Position numbers and translations under genes: made by a program
Source of the DNA: Pseudotabrizicola algicola
GTDB taxonomy: Bacteria; Pseudomonadota; Alphaproteobacteria; Rhodobacterales; Rhodobacteraceae
DNA length: 64,000 nt
Assembly (NCBI RefSeq): GCF_010915705.1
Contig: NZ_JAAIKE010000001.1
Location: 620,001 to 684,000, forward strand
Direction of reading: 5' to 3'
In this document: in pieces, positions 1 through 9,216 of the stretch
How positions within the stretch are numbered: the first letter of the stretch is position 1
Layout: every line of letters begins with the position of its first letter
The notes under the pieces: generated by a model
Told to the model about the DNA's origin: nothing
Seen by the model: only the letters and a program-made list of their open reading frames with translations
Database searches by the model: none

Positions 1-2
1 CC

Positions 3-887
3 TTCACGGCGGAAACCGGCATCGCAGTGAACATAGCCTTTGTCGACAAGGGCATGGCCGAGCGTCTGACGGCCGAGGGCGACCGCTCGCCCGCCGATCT
101 GGTGCTGACCGTCGACATCGCCCGCCTGACCCAAGTGGTCGATGCAGGCGTGACGCAGCCGGTCGAGTCCGAGGTGCTGACCGCCAACATCCCCGCCGAG
201 CTGCGCGACGAGGCGAACCAGTGGTTTGGCGTCACCACCCGCGCCCGCATCGTCTATGCCTCCAAGGACCGCGTGGCACCGGGCGAAGTCACCACCTACG
301 AAGACCTTGCCGACCCCAAGTGGAAAGGCCGCATCTGCATCCGTTCCGGCACCAATGATTACAACGTCGCGCTGACCGCCGCCGTCATCGCCCACCACGG
401 CGAGGAAGCTGCAAAACAGTGGCTGGAGGGCGTGAAAGCCAACCTCGCCCGCAAACCCGATGGCGGCGACCGCGATCAGGTCAAGGCGATTGCGGCAGGC
501 GAATGCGACATCGCCGTCGGCAACACCTATTACATCGGCCAGATGCTGGCAGACCCCGAGCAGCGCGCAGCTGCCGAAGCCGTCAACATCGTTTTCCCGA
601 CCTTCACCGATGGCGGCACCCATGTGAACGTCTCGGGCGTGGCGCTGACCAAGGCGGCCCCGAACAAGGAAAACGCCATCAAGTTCATGGAATGGCTGAC
701 GGGCGATGCCGCCCAGAAGATCTATGCCGAAACCAACTACGAATTCCCGGTCAAGGCTGGCGTCGCCAAGTCGGAACTGGTGGCAAGCTGGGGTGAATTC
801 ACCGGCGACAGCAAGCCGCTGACCGAAGTCGCCAAGCTGCGCCCCGCCGCGCTGAAGTTGATCGAAGAAGTGAACTTCGACGGCTAA
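3..887 (+). CDS. Fe(3+) ABC transporter periplasmic binding protein (FbpA/AfuA type), 5' end outside window
   Basis: This is the C-terminal ~294 residues of a periplasmic iron-binding protein. The frame is open from base 3, so the start, signal peptide and first lobe lie to the left of the window; an internal GTG at 27 is not the start. The visible beginning (FTAETGIAVN, then FVDKGMAERL and SPADLVLTVD) matches the family pattern for ferric-binding proteins, and the YIGQ and NTYY segments fit the tyrosine-rich iron site. The protein delivers ferric iron to an inner-membrane permease and ATPase that are not in the window. An intrinsic terminator follows 20 bases after the stop, so this is the end of its transcript. 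Family assignment is firm; substrate is inferred from the family. Confidence 0.9.
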   Translation, partial: FTAETGIAVNIAFVDKGMAERLTAEGDRSPADLVLTVDIARLTQVVDAGVTQPVESEVLTANIPAELRDEANQWFGVTTRARIVYASKDRVAPGEVTTYEDLADPKWKGRICIRSGTNDYNVALTAAVIAHHGEEAAKQWLEGVKANLARKPDGGDRDQVKAIAAGECDIAVGNTYYIGQMLADPEQRAAAEAVNIVFPTFTDGGTHVNVSGVALTKAAPNKENAIKFMEWLTGDAAQKIYAETNYEFPVKAGVAKSELVASWGEFTGDSKPLTEVAKLRPAALKLIEEVNFDG

Positions 888-906
888 GACTTTGATCCAA
901 CTAACA

Positions 907-935
907 AAAGGCCCCGGATTTTCTGGGGCCTTTTT
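907..935 (+). terminator. Intrinsic terminator after the iron-binding protein gene
   Basis: A hairpin AAAGGCCCC/GGGGCCTTT with loop GGATTTTCT is followed by a T run. It lies just after the stop at 887 and before the convergent gene that ends at 937, so it can serve both strands. Confidence 0.88.
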
Positions 936-936
936 G

Positions 937-2031
937 CTACGGCGTCACCACCTCGACGCAAAGAACGGTGGGCAGATGCCGCGCAATTTCGACCCAGCTG
1001 TCGCCTTCATCCCTGCTCGCAAAGACCGAGCCGGAATTGGTGCCGAAATACACCCCTGCGTCACGCGCATCCACCGCCATGCCCTGCCGCAAAACGGTGA
1101 AAAAGCAATGCTTTGCCGGCAGTCCTTCACCCGTTTTCTCCCAGCTTTCCCCGCCATCGCGTGACCGCCACACCGCCGCGCGCGCATCGGGCGGAAAGCG
1201 CCCCTCGCTGTCGCCGTTCAGCGGGAAGGTCCAGACGGTGCCCGCATCGCGCGGATGCGCGGCAATCGGGAAGCCGAAGGTCGAGGGAAGCCCCTCTGTC
1301 ACCTCTTCCCAGGACAGCGCGCCATCGCGGCTGCGATAGACGCCCTGATGGTTCTGCATGTAGATCAACCCCGGCGCGGCCCCCCACATCATGTTGTGGA
1401 CACAGTGAAAAATCTCGCCTTCGGCCCGGATTTCCTCGCCATCCCAATGGCGGGGCAGATCGCCTGCAGGGCCGGGGCGGTTGCTGCGGCGGTTGCGCGC
1501 CTCCCATGTCACCCCGCCATCGGGCGAATGGAACACGCCCGCCGCCGAGATACCCACCCAGATGCCGCCATGCCCGTCGGTCAGGATGGTGTGCAAGGTC
1601 AGCCCCGCCGCGCCCGGTTGCCACTGATCGGCCCCCGGCACCGCATTCAGGCCCGGCAATTTGGCCCATGTCGCGCCATTATCATGCGATTGATACAAGG
1701 CCGCAGGCTTGGTGCCGGCGAGCAGCCTGTCGCCATCGCGCGCCAGCGACCAGACCGATTGCACACCATCCTCGAACCCCGCGCTCGACAGGGTCCACTC
1801 GCCTGCTTCGCGCCGCCAGACGCCTGCCGGATACCAGCCGCCGCCCCCCGCCGCCCAAAGCCTCTCTCCGTGACCCAAGGCATGGTTGATCCCCATGCCG
1901 CCGCAAAGTGGCCCTTCAACCCGCCACTCTTCGGCGCCGTGAATGACGAAAAGCCCCTTGTTCGTCCCCACCAACAAATCCGGATGTGCCACCTGCGGTC
2001 CCCACCGATTGCCAACACCGACTGCCACCAC
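937..2031 (-). CDS. BNR/sialidase-like beta-propeller protein
   Basis: A protein of up to 364 residues with repeated BNR-type Asp-box blades: SHDNGATW, SPDGGVTW, SRDGALSW, SRDGGESW and SRDEGDSW follow one another at regular spacing. This is typical of WD40/YVTN/BNR-like proteins (exo-alpha-sialidase superfamily, VPS10-like), a widespread soluble family with no settled function. No signal peptide is visible, so it is probably cytoplasmic. The start is uncertain: the open frame begins with GTG GTG at 2031, but related proteins usually start close to the LLVGTNKGLFVI segment, around 1975. It is convergent with the iron gene and divergent from the nucleoside hydrolase. Confidence 0.75.
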   Translation of the reverse strand: MVAVGVGNRWGPQVAHPDLLVGTNKGLFVIHGAEEWRVEGPLCGGMGINHALGHGERLWAAGGGGWYPAGVWRREAGEWTLSSAGFEDGVQSVWSLARDGDRLLAGTKPAALYQSHDNGATWAKLPGLNAVPGADQWQPGAAGLTLHTILTDGHGGIWVGISAAGVFHSPDGGVTWEARNRRSNRPGPAGDLPRHWDGEEIRAEGEIFHCVHNMMWGAAPGLIYMQNHQGVYRSRDGALSWEEVTEGLPSTFGFPIAAHPRDAGTVWTFPLNGDSEGRFPPDARAAVWRSRDGGESWEKTGEGLPAKHCFFTVLRQGMAVDARDAGVYFGTNSGSVFASRDEGDSWVEIARHLPTVLCVEVVTP

Positions 2032-2133
2032 GGGCTGAGACTATCATCACACAGGTCGCCGAGTCATTTTTTTATCATCTGGACAAGTTATGCGGCGGCG
2101 GGTTGAGTGCCGCGCAAACAGGAGCGTTCCTTT

Positions 2134-3078
2134 ATGCTGAAGCCGCGCAAAATTATCATCGACACTGACCCGGGCCAGGATGATGCCGTGGCCATCCTGC
2201 TCGCCTTGGGCAGCCCGGAAGATATCGAGGTGCTGGGCATCACCGCCGTTGCGGGCAACGTGCCTCTGGCGCTGACGCAGCGCAACGCCCGCATCGTCTG
2301 CGAGCTTGCGGGCCGCCGCGACATTCCGGTGTTTGCGGGCTGCGACCGGCCGATGCAGCGCCCGCTGGTCACTGCCGAGCATGTGCATGGCAAGACCGGC
2401 CTTGACGGGCCGCAACTGGCAGACCCGACCATGCCGCTGCAAGACATGCACGCGGTCGATTTCATCATCGACACCCTGCGCCGCGAGCCGCCCAACACGG
2501 TCACGCTCTGCCCGCTCGGCCCGCTGACCAATATCGCGACCGCCCTGCAGCGCGCGCCCGACATCATCCCGCGCATTCAGGAAATCGTCTTGATGGGCGG
2601 CGCCTATTTCGAGGTAGGAAACATCACCCCCGCAGCGGAGTTCAACATTTACGTTGACCCGCAAGCGGCTGATATGGTTTTCAAATCCGGCATCCCGCTG
2701 GTGGTGATGCCGCTGGATGTCACCCACAAGGCCCTTGCAACCGCGCCCCGCATCGAGGCGTTCCGCGCCCTTGGCACCGAGCCCGGGCGCATGGTGGCGG
2801 AATGGACCGACTTCTTCGAACGCTTCGACAAGCAGAAATATGGCAGCGCCGGCGCGCCCCTGCATGACCCTTGCGTGATCGCCTATCTGCTGCGCCCCGC
2901 GCTTTTCGAGGGGCGGCACATCAATGTCGAGATCGAGACCACCTCGGAACTGACGCTTGGCATGACGGTGGCCGACTGGTGGCGCGTCACCAAACGCCCC
3001 GCGAACGCGCTGTTCATCGGCGCGCTTGATGCGGGCGCGTTCTTTGACCTGCTGACCGAGCGCATCGCGCGGCTCTGA
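2134..3078 (+). CDS. Nucleoside hydrolase (IunH/RihA family)
   Basis: A 314-residue inosine-uridine-preferring nucleoside hydrolase, which splits the N-glycosidic bond of ribonucleosides for purine and pyrimidine salvage. The N-terminal calcium-binding signature DTDPGQDDA is present, followed by AGNVPL, LCPLGPLTNIA, LMGGA and AEFNIYVDPQAA, all diagnostic. The C-terminal HDP motif (LHDPCVIAYLL) supplies the catalytic histidine and a calcium ligand. The ATG at 2134 is preferred over the upstream GTG at 2107 because AGGAG at 2120-2124 sits 9 bases before it. The length matches the family. The stop abuts the end of the convergent histidine kinase gene. Which nucleosides it prefers cannot be told from sequence. 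Confidence 0.93.
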   Translation: MLKPRKIIIDTDPGQDDAVAILLALGSPEDIEVLGITAVAGNVPLALTQRNARIVCELAGRRDIPVFAGCDRPMQRPLVTAEHVHGKTGLDGPQLADPTMPLQDMHAVDFIIDTLRREPPNTVTLCPLGPLTNIATALQRAPDIIPRIQEIVLMGGAYFEVGNITPAAEFNIYVDPQAADMVFKSGIPLVVMPLDVTHKALATAPRIEAFRALGTEPGRMVAEWTDFFERFDKQKYGSAGAPLHDPCVIAYLLRPALFEGRHINVEIETTSELTLGMTVADWWRVTKRPANALFIGALDAGAFFDLLTERIARL

Positions 3079-4098
3079 TCACGCGGCGGGCAGGATCACG
3101 CTGAAGGTGCTGCCCGCGCCGCGCACGCTCTCTATCTTCAGACGCCCCCGATGGCGCTGCACGATGTGTTTGACAATCGCCAGCCCGAGCCCCGTGCCGC
3201 CGCTCTCGCGCGAGCGGTGGCCGTCCACCCGGTAGAACCGTTCCGTCAGGCGCGGCAAGTGCTGCGGGTCGATCCCCTCGCCGCGGTCCACCACATCCAC
3301 CCGCAAGGCGGCGGATTTGGGCAGGGCATCGGCGGTCAGCCGTACCTGCACCTCGCCACCCGCGCCGCCATATTTTACCGCATTCTCCATCAGGTTCTGG
3401 AACACCTGCACCAGCTGGTCGGCATCTCCCGGCACCTTGGTGGTCAGGCCCTCGGCCAGTTCCAGCCGCACCGTCACGCCCGCCGCATCCGACACCGGCC
3501 GCAAGGTCGCCTTGGTCGCGCGCAGGATATCCGCAAGATCAACCTCTGTGGTCGGGCGCACGCGTTCCTCGGCCTCCACGCGGCTCAGGTGCAAGAGATC
3601 GCGGATCAGCCGGTTCATCCGTCCCGCCTCGCGCTCCATGATGGTCAGGAACCGCTCGCGCGCCGCAGGGTCATCCTTGGCCGCGCCCTTCAGCGTCTCG
3701 ATGAAACCGCTCAGCGCTGTGAGGGGGGAGCGCAACTCGTGGCTGACATTGGCAACAAAGTCGCGCCGCATCTGGCCCATCTGCTCGACCTCCGACAGAT
3801 CTTCCAGCACGCAGAGCACCCCGGCAGGCTCGGGCAGCGGCGTCACCGTGACGCGGTGGATCACATCCTGCGACGGCCCCGGCACCACCTGCCGCGCCAC
3901 CCCCGCCAGACCATCACGCAGCGCGCGGCCCAAGACGGCCTGCACCTCGGGATGGCGCAGCGCAATCGCATGATGCCGCCCCAGCATTGCCGCACCGAAC
4001 AGCTCTGTCGCGGCGGGGTTCATCGCGCGAATCCGCTCATCCTCACCCACAATCAGCGCGGGCAATGGAACCCCGTTCAAAACCGCGGTCTCGATCAT
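3079..4098 (-). CDS. phoR: PhoR-like sensor histidine kinase without membrane segments
   Basis: A 339-residue kinase with an N-terminal PAS domain (about 1-105), a HisKA dimerisation domain with the H box FVANVSHELRSPLTAL (about residue 118-135), an N box QNLMENAVKYGG, and G boxes DRGEGID and GTGLGLAIVKHI. The architecture and H box are PhoR-like, so it probably phosphorylates the PhoB regulator in phosphate limitation. It differs from E. coli PhoR in having no transmembrane segments, so it would be cytosolic or bound to a partner such as PhoU/Pst. No pst or phoB gene lies next to it; upstream is a divergent small gene. The phoR symbol rests on similarity alone. Confidence 0.78.
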   Translation of the reverse strand: MIETAVLNGVPLPALIVGEDERIRAMNPAATELFGAAMLGRHHAIALRHPEVQAVLGRALRDGLAGVARQVVPGPSQDVIHRVTVTPLPEPAGVLCVLEDLSEVEQMGQMRRDFVANVSHELRSPLTALSGFIETLKGAAKDDPAARERFLTIMEREAGRMNRLIRDLLHLSRVEAEERVRPTTEVDLADILRATKATLRPVSDAAGVTVRLELAEGLTTKVPGDADQLVQVFQNLMENAVKYGGAGGEVQVRLTADALPKSAALRVDVVDRGEGIDPQHLPRLTERFYRVDGHRSRESGGTGLGLAIVKHIVQRHRGRLKIESVRGAGSTFSVILPAA

Positions 4099-4274
4099 TT
4101 TATGCTCTCAATTTTCGTGCACAATCCTGCCAGTAACGGATTTCCGCTGCAAACGCGAGACACAGACTTGAACTGCGACAATTCTTGGCTAAACCTCCAC
4201 TTGCGTATTTTTACCGTAGCGTCACTTGTCTCTGCCACCCTTCCCAAGTCATTTTACTGCGCAGGAGCGCCAGT

Positions 4275-4637
4275 TTGACCCCGCGGCTTACTTCGCCAGA
4301 CATGTCGCCTGACACGCGTGCAAACGGCACGGGGCCATTTGTCTCAATCGCTCTGCCTGCGGCTCTGGTGGCAGAGCTTGCCGGAGCGCGTCCGGTCTGG
4401 AAACTCACCCACGACGATATTCCCGGTGCCAATCTGGCACAACTCAAAGATGCCGTGGTCGCCTGCCTGTTGATGGGCGGCAAAACCGATGCGCTGGATG
4501 TTCTGGCCGCGCTGACGGCTGCCGGATATGCGGGGGCCGTGCTGGTCATTGCCCCGCCGATGCCCAATCCGCGCATGATCGAACGCGAACTCGCGCGCGC
4601 CGCAAAAACAATGAAGGTCACACTTCTGGTGCGTTAG
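4275..4637 (+). CDS. Small protein with degenerate receiver-like fold, function unknown
   Basis: A 120-residue protein, divergent from the histidine kinase. The start is taken as TTG at 4275 because AGGAG at 4263-4267 lies 7 bases upstream; an ATG at 4302 is the alternative. The sequence alternates hydrophobic strands and helices ([39 protein letters not shown]) in a way that recalls a response-regulator receiver domain, but no phospho-acceptor aspartate set is clear. Its place beside a sensor kinase may be meaningful or accidental. It overlaps the 3' end of the convergent carbonic anhydrase-like gene by 4 bases. Confidence 0.6.
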   Translation: MTPRLTSPDMSPDTRANGTGPFVSIALPAALVAELAGARPVWKLTHDDIPGANLAQLKDAVVACLLMGGKTDALDVLAALTAAGYAGAVLVIAPPMPNPRMIERELARAAKTMKVTLLVR

Positions 4638-5167
4638 CGCGCGTCCGGCTCCAAAAGGCGCAATCCGGCGCGAAACCGCACCGCATTGGCGCGATACCCT
4701 TCGGCAGACCGCAAGAGCCGCGCCTGCGCCTCGGCGTCAAGCGTGCGTACGATGCGGCCCGGGCTGCCCATCACCAGCGAAAAATCGGGAATCTCCTTGC
4801 CTTCGGTGATCAGCGCCCCGGCCCCGATCAGGCATCCGCGCCCGATCTTCGCGCCGTTCAGCACCGTCGCCCCCATGCCGATCAGCGACCCCTCGCCAAT
4901 CGTGCAGCCATGCAGCATCGCCTTGTGGCCAATGGTGCAATGCGCGCCGATCTGGAGCGGATAGCCCATATCGGTGTGCAGCACGCAGTTTTCCTGCACA
5001 TTCGTCCCTTGCCCGACGTGGATCACCTCATTGTCGCCGCGCAACGTCGCCCCGAACCAGACCGAGCTTTCGGCCTCCAGCACAATCCGCCCGATCACAT
5101 TGGCATCGGGGGCAACCCATGCCGTCGGGTCGATCACGGGAAGAACATCACCAAGCGCATAGATCAT
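4634..5167 (-). CDS. Gamma-class carbonic anhydrase family protein (left-handed beta-helix)
   Basis: A 177-residue hexapeptide-repeat protein of the YrdA/PaaY/gamma carbonic anhydrase family. Repeats such as [30 protein letters not shown] and LIGAGA form the beta-helix, and a C-terminal helix follows. Potential zinc ligands are visible: a histidine in VLHTDMG, one in TIGHKA and one in MLHGC. It is probably cytoplasmic and trimeric. It is the last gene of a tightly overlapping leftward operon (yicC, gmk, this gene), overlapping gmk by 4 bases. Whether it hydrates CO2 or has another acyl- or metal-related role is not decided by sequence. Confidence 0.88.
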   Translation of the reverse strand: MIYALGDVLPVIDPTAWVAPDANVIGRIVLEAESSVWFGATLRGDNEVIHVGQGTNVQENCVLHTDMGYPLQIGAHCTIGHKAMLHGCTIGEGSLIGMGATVLNGAKIGRGCLIGAGALITEGKEIPDFSLVMGSPGRIVRTLDAEAQARLLRSAEGYRANAVRFRAGLRLLEPDAR

Positions 5168-5805
5168 CTTTGTTCGAACTCCCGGTTCAGGCCGCGCACG
5201 AAATCGGTCAGCGCGGGCTGGCGGTCACGGCGCATGCGCTCTGCTTCAAGAATGGTCTGCAACTGCTTGAAAGACCGGTCGATATCGTCATTCACCAGCA
5301 CATAGTCATATTCCGCCCAATGGCTGATCTCGTCACGGCTTTTCGCCATGCGGCCCGCGATCACCTCTTCGCTGTCCTGCGCGCGGCCCCGCAGGCGGCG
5401 ATCCAGTTCGGCAATGCTGGGCGGCAGCACGAAGACCGACACCACATCACGCCCGAGCGCCGAGTTGCGAATCTGCTGGCCGCCCTGCCAGTCGATATCG
5501 AACAGCGTATCACGCCCTTCGGCCATCGCCGCCTCGACTGGACCGCGCGGGCTGCCATACAGGTTGCCGAACACCTCGGCATGTTCCAGCATCTGCTGGT
5601 CGGCGATCATCGCCTCGAACTGGGCGCGGCTGCGGAAATAATACTCGCGCCCGTCCTCTTCTCCGGGGCGCGGCGCCCGCGTCGTGGCCGAGACCGAAAA
5701 GCGGATCGTCGGGTCCCAGCCCATCAGCCTCCGCGCCAGGGTCGATTTGCCTGCACCCGAAGGCGAGGACAGGATAAGCAAAAGACCGCGCCGCTGCATC
5801 GTCAC
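5164..5805 (-). CDS. gmk: Guanylate kinase
   Basis: A 213-residue enzyme that phosphorylates GMP to GDP in nucleotide metabolism. The P-loop [11 protein letters not shown] is near the N-terminus; the GMP-binding segment [13 protein letters not shown] and the strand [11 protein letters not shown] are both characteristic of the family, as is the length. It overlaps yicC upstream and the hexapeptide protein downstream by 4 bases each, indicating translational coupling. yicC-gmk linkage is common in bacteria, which strengthens both calls. Confidence 0.97.
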   Translation of the reverse strand: MTMQRRGLLLILSSPSGAGKSTLARRLMGWDPTIRFSVSATTRAPRPGEEDGREYYFRSRAQFEAMIADQQMLEHAEVFGNLYGSPRGPVEAAMAEGRDTLFDIDWQGGQQIRNSALGRDVVSVFVLPPSIAELDRRLRGRAQDSEEVIAGRMAKSRDEISHWAEYDYVLVNDDIDRSFKQLQTILEAERMRRDRQPALTDFVRGLNREFEQR

Positions 5806-6701
5806 TCCACGTTCTGAACCTGTTCCCGCATCTGGTCTATCACGGTTTTCAGGTCAAGCCCGATCCGGGTCAGCGCGAGGGCCTGCGCCTTGGAACACAA
5901 GGTATTGGCCTCGCGCATGAATTCCTGCATCAGGAAATCGAACTTGCGCCCCACCGGCCCTGCCTCTGCCAGCAGCGCGCGCGCCGCCGCCACATGGGCG
6001 CCCAGCCGGTCAAGCTCTTCCGTCACGTCCTGTTTGACTGCCAAGAGCGCCAGTTCCTGCGCCAAACGGCCAGCATCGACGCCCTCGGCATGGTCCAGCA
6101 CACGCGCAAGCGCCTCGCGCAATGTGGCCGCCGCCGTGTCACGCCGCGCCTCCGCCTCGGCCTGCGCGGCCGCGGTCAGCGCGGCGATCTGGTCAAGCTG
6201 CGCGGCAATCACCCCCTGCATCGCCGCACCTTCCGCCGCCCGCATCGCCGCGAAATCGGCAAGCAGCGCGGGCAGATCGGCCAGCAGGGCGGCGCGCAGC
6301 GCCGATGTGTCTTCATCCGCCGCGCCCGTCTCCAGAACCCCGCGCATCGCCAGCACATCGGCTGCCGTCGCCTGCGCCAGCGTCACCCCGGCCTTCATCG
6401 CCGCATCCTCCACCCGCTGCAAGGCCGCCAGCACCGCATCCAGCACCGGCACCTTGACCAGCAGCGCCGCCTCGGCCTCTCCGCCCTGCTCGCGGCTCAC
6501 CTTCAGCGACAGGCTGACATTCCCGCGCGACAGCGCCTTTTGCAGCTCGGCCCGCACCGCAAGCTCCAGCCCGTCGATCCAGTCCGGCAGGCGCAGCCGC
6601 AGGTCCAGCCCTTTGCCATTCACCGACCGGATGTCCCAGGCCCAGACATAGCCTGCGCCCTGCCCCTTGCGGGCGGCAAATCCGGTCATCGAGACGGTCA
6701 T
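5802..6701 (-). CDS. yicC: YicC/YloC family endoribonuclease
   Basis: A 299-residue protein beginning with the family hallmark MTVSMTGFA and containing [18 protein letters not shown] (N-terminal YicC domain) and, near the end, [18 protein letters not shown] followed by a DUF1732-type C-terminus. Members of this family are reported endoribonucleases involved in small-RNA turnover. The open frame runs upstream to 6854, but the ATG at 6701 is preferred because AAGGAG lies 6 bases before it and the family starts here. It is the first gene of the yicC-gmk-carbonic anhydrase operon and is divergent from the PAS protein gene. Confidence 0.93.
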   Translation of the reverse strand: MTVSMTGFAARKGQGAGYVWAWDIRSVNGKGLDLRLRLPDWIDGLELAVRAELQKALSRGNVSLSLKVSREQGGEAEAALLVKVPVLDAVLAALQRVEDAAMKAGVTLAQATAADVLAMRGVLETGAADEDTSALRAALLADLPALLADFAAMRAAEGAAMQGVIAAQLDQIAALTAAAQAEAEARRDTAAATLREALARVLDHAEGVDAGRLAQELALLAVKQDVTEELDRLGAHVAAARALLAEAGPVGRKFDFLMQEFMREANTLCSKAQALALTRIGLDLKTVIDQMREQVQNVE

Positions 6702-6912
6702 GTCATGCTCCTTGCTGCGGCAGCGTTTACCACTTGTTAAGAATGCCGACCTGTCGCGGCATCCTTTGGTGTAGCGTATCCGCATACAAAAGGATGTGAG
6801 TCGGCACGGCATCCGCCGGCCCGCTGTCACTGGCCCGCGTTTTGCAGGCGGCATACCACGGTCGCAAAGCGGTGGGCAACCTTCGGGTCGGACTGCGCAA
6901 AGGAGAGCAGAT

Positions 6913-7533
6913 ATGGCATTCGGATGGAATGGACGCAGTTCCGGCGGATCAGACCGGATCGATCAGGGCCTCATCGCCGAGGTCCGCGCCTATTGGGAGG
7001 CCCTGCGCGAGGGCGACATGCTGCCCCGCCGCGAAAGGGTCGACCCGCGCGGCATCGCCGGCGCGCTCGAAAGCAGCTTCCTGATCGAACGCATCGCCCC
7101 CGGCATCGCACGCTTCCGGATCGCGGGCATGCTCTATAACGATCTGATGGGCATGGACATTCGCGGCATGCCCATCTCTTGCCTTTTCCTGTCCGACGCA
7201 CGCGAGCCGTTGCAGCGCGACCTTGAACGGGTGTTCGGCACCCCCGCCATCGTCACGCTCGACCTGCTGGCCGAGCGCAGCCTTGGCCGCGCCCCCCTGC
7301 ACGGAAGAATGCAAATCCTGCCCATGCTGGGCCGTGACGATGACAGCACGCTCGCCATCGGCTGCCTCGAACTGGCCGGAGAGATCGGCCGCGCCCCGCG
7401 CCGCTTCTCGATCACCGGCGCGCAGATCGAACAGATCATCCCGCAGCGCGCCGCCGCGGCCCTGCCTGTCCCTGCCGCGCCCCCGCCGCGCGCGCAGCCG
7501 GGCGTGCCGCATCTGCGCCTCGTCAAATCCTGA
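6913..7533 (+). CDS. PAS_5 domain protein
   Basis: A 206-residue protein with a single PAS_5-type domain occupying about residues 20-165: the segments VRAYWEALREGDMLPRR, LERIAPG-like FLIERIAPGIARFRIAG and the LFLSDARE region are typical of this alphaproteobacterial family. The last 40 residues are proline/alanine-rich and probably unstructured. It has no output domain, so it would have to act by binding a partner. The start at 6913 has AAGGAG 7 bases upstream; the frame is open further up to 6796. Function unknown. Confidence 0.82.
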   Translation: MAFGWNGRSSGGSDRIDQGLIAEVRAYWEALREGDMLPRRERVDPRGIAGALESSFLIERIAPGIARFRIAGMLYNDLMGMDIRGMPISCLFLSDAREPLQRDLERVFGTPAIVTLDLLAERSLGRAPLHGRMQILPMLGRDDDSTLAIGCLELAGEIGRAPRRFSITGAQIEQIIPQRAAAALPVPAAPPPRAQPGVPHLRLVKS

Positions 7534-7560
7534 CAAGGGCACAGCCACCGCATGACAAAA

Positions 7561-7594
7561 GGGCGGCGCATCCCCGCGCCGCCCCTTGAGTTTT
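7561..7594. terminator. Bidirectional intrinsic terminator between convergent genes
   Basis: A perfect 9-bp stem GGGCGGCGC/GCGCCGCCC with a 6-base loop stands between the ends of the PAS gene (7533) and the DAHP synthase gene (7621). The minus-strand side is followed directly by TTTTG and is the stronger terminator; the plus-strand side has TTTT after a short gap. Confidence 0.82.
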
Positions 7595-7620
7595 CGCAAA
7601 AAATTCGTGCCCGCCCCGCC

Positions 7621-8991
7621 TTACAGCGCGACGCGGTGGCCTTCCTGCCGCGCGGCCAGCAGTTCCTCGGCGACTAGAAACGCCAGTTCGAGCGACTGGC
7701 TGGCGTTGAGGCGCGGATCGCAAGCGGTGTGATAGCGGTCCGACAGGTCTTCATCCGTCACCGCACGCAGGCCGCCCGTGCATTCGGTCACGTCCTTGCC
7801 CGTCATCTCGAAATGCACGCCACCCGGAATGGTGCCTTCCGCCTTGTGGACGGCAAAGAACTCGCGCACCTCGGACAGAACCGCGTTGAAGGGCCGCGTC
7901 TTGTAACCCGAGGGCGACTTGATGGTGTTGCCGTGCATCGGATCGCAAGACCAGACCACATTCGCCCCCTCTTCCTTCACCGCCTTGACCAGACGCGGCA
8001 GATGTTCGGCCACCTTTCCTGCGCCAAAGCGCGCGATCAGCGTCAGGCGGCCCGCCTCGTTGGCAGGGTTCAGCTTGGCCATCAGCACCTTCAGGTCCTC
8101 GGCGGTGGTGGTCGGTCCGCATTTCAACCCGATGGGGTTGAGCACACCGCGGCAGAATTCCACATGCGCACCATCCGGCTGGCGCGTGCGGTCACCGATC
8201 CAGATCATATGGCCCGATCCGGCCACATTCTGCCCCGAAATGCTGTCGACGCGGCACAGCGCCTCTTCATATTCCAGCAGCAGCGCCTCGTGGCTGGTGT
8301 AGAAATCCACCCGCGCCAGTTCCTGCGCGGTGTCCGAATTCACCCCGGCCGCGTTCATGAAATCCAGCGCATCCGAAATGCGGTTCGACAATTCGCGGTA
8401 ACGCTCGGCCTTGTCATGCTCGGCAAAGCCCAGCGTCCAGCTGTGCACGCGGTGGATATCGGCAAAACCGCCGGTGCTGAAGGCGCGCAGCAGGTTCAGG
8501 CTGGCCGCCGCCTGTGTATAGGCCTGCAGCATCCGCGCCGGATCAGGCTGGCGCGCCTCGGGGGTCGCGTCAAAGCCGTTGATGATGTCACCGCGATAGC
8601 TGGGGTATTCCACCCCGCCGATCACTTCGGTCGGCGCAGAGCGCGGCTTGGCGAATTGCCCCGCCATCCGGCCCACCTTGATGACCGGAACCTTGGCGCC
8701 ATAGGTCAGCACCACCGCCATCTGCAACATCACGCGGAAGGTGTCACGGATATTGTCCGCGCTGAATTCGGCAAAGCTTTCGGCGCAATCGCCGCCCTGC
8801 AGCAGGAACGCCTTGCCTTCCGAGGCAAGCGCCAGCTGCTTTTTCAGCCGCCGCGCCTCGCCAGCAAAGACCAGCGGCGGATATTTCGCAAGCTGCGCCT
8901 CGACGGCGGTCAGCGCGGCACTATCCAAATAATCAGGCATCTGCACCCGAGGTTTCGTGCGCCAGTCTGATTTCTGCCAGCCTTTGGTCAT
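7621..8991 (-). CDS. 3-deoxy-7-phosphoheptulonate synthase, class II
   Basis: A 456-residue class II (plant-type) DAHP synthase, the first enzyme of the shikimate pathway, condensing phosphoenolpyruvate with erythrose 4-phosphate. The metal-binding cysteine lies in [11 protein letters not shown]; the substrate-binding loops [20 protein letters not shown] and GLKCGPT and the metal-binding [10 protein letters not shown] follow in the normal order. N-terminal [11 protein letters not shown] is a family hallmark and supports the ATG at 8991. It appears to be a single-gene unit with the terminator at 7561. Any feedback inhibition by aromatic amino acids cannot be read from the sequence. Confidence 0.96.
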   Translation of the reverse strand: MTKGWQKSDWRTKPRVQMPDYLDSAALTAVEAQLAKYPPLVFAGEARRLKKQLALASEGKAFLLQGGDCAESFAEFSADNIRDTFRVMLQMAVVLTYGAKVPVIKVGRMAGQFAKPRSAPTEVIGGVEYPSYRGDIINGFDATPEARQPDPARMLQAYTQAAASLNLLRAFSTGGFADIHRVHSWTLGFAEHDKAERYRELSNRISDALDFMNAAGVNSDTAQELARVDFYTSHEALLLEYEEALCRVDSISGQNVAGSGHMIWIGDRTRQPDGAHVEFCRGVLNPIGLKCGPTTTAEDLKVLMAKLNPANEAGRLTLIARFGAGKVAEHLPRLVKAVKEEGANVVWSCDPMHGNTIKSPSGYKTRPFNAVLSEVREFFAVHKAEGTIPGGVHFEMTGKDVTECTGGLRAVTDEDLSDRYHTACDPRLNASQSLELAFLVAEELLAARQEGHRVAL

Positions 8992-9216
8992 GGCTCTCTC
9001 CCTCCCATTCCGGGGTCGTTAGCGGTATCGCGCCGTTGTATACGGTCTGACGCCGCAATTGCAAAGGCCCAAACGCCCTGCGGCGCAAGGCGGCAAGGCC
9101 CATCGCGGCCCCGTCTCAAACCCGTCTCAAACCCGCGTCAGACCCGCAACAGACCCCTTGCGAAACAGCCGATTTCCTGTCTGATAGCGCCATATCCGAC
9201 ATATACAGGTCGCAAG
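8992..9216. promoter_or_regulatory. Divergent intergenic region, DAHP synthase / GlxA regulator
   Basis: A 225-base region must hold the promoters of both flanking genes. GTATACGGTCTGAC at about 9038 and the AT-richer stretch around 9170-9210 are the only notable features; no clear -35/-10 pair or operator could be fixed. Confidence 0.35.
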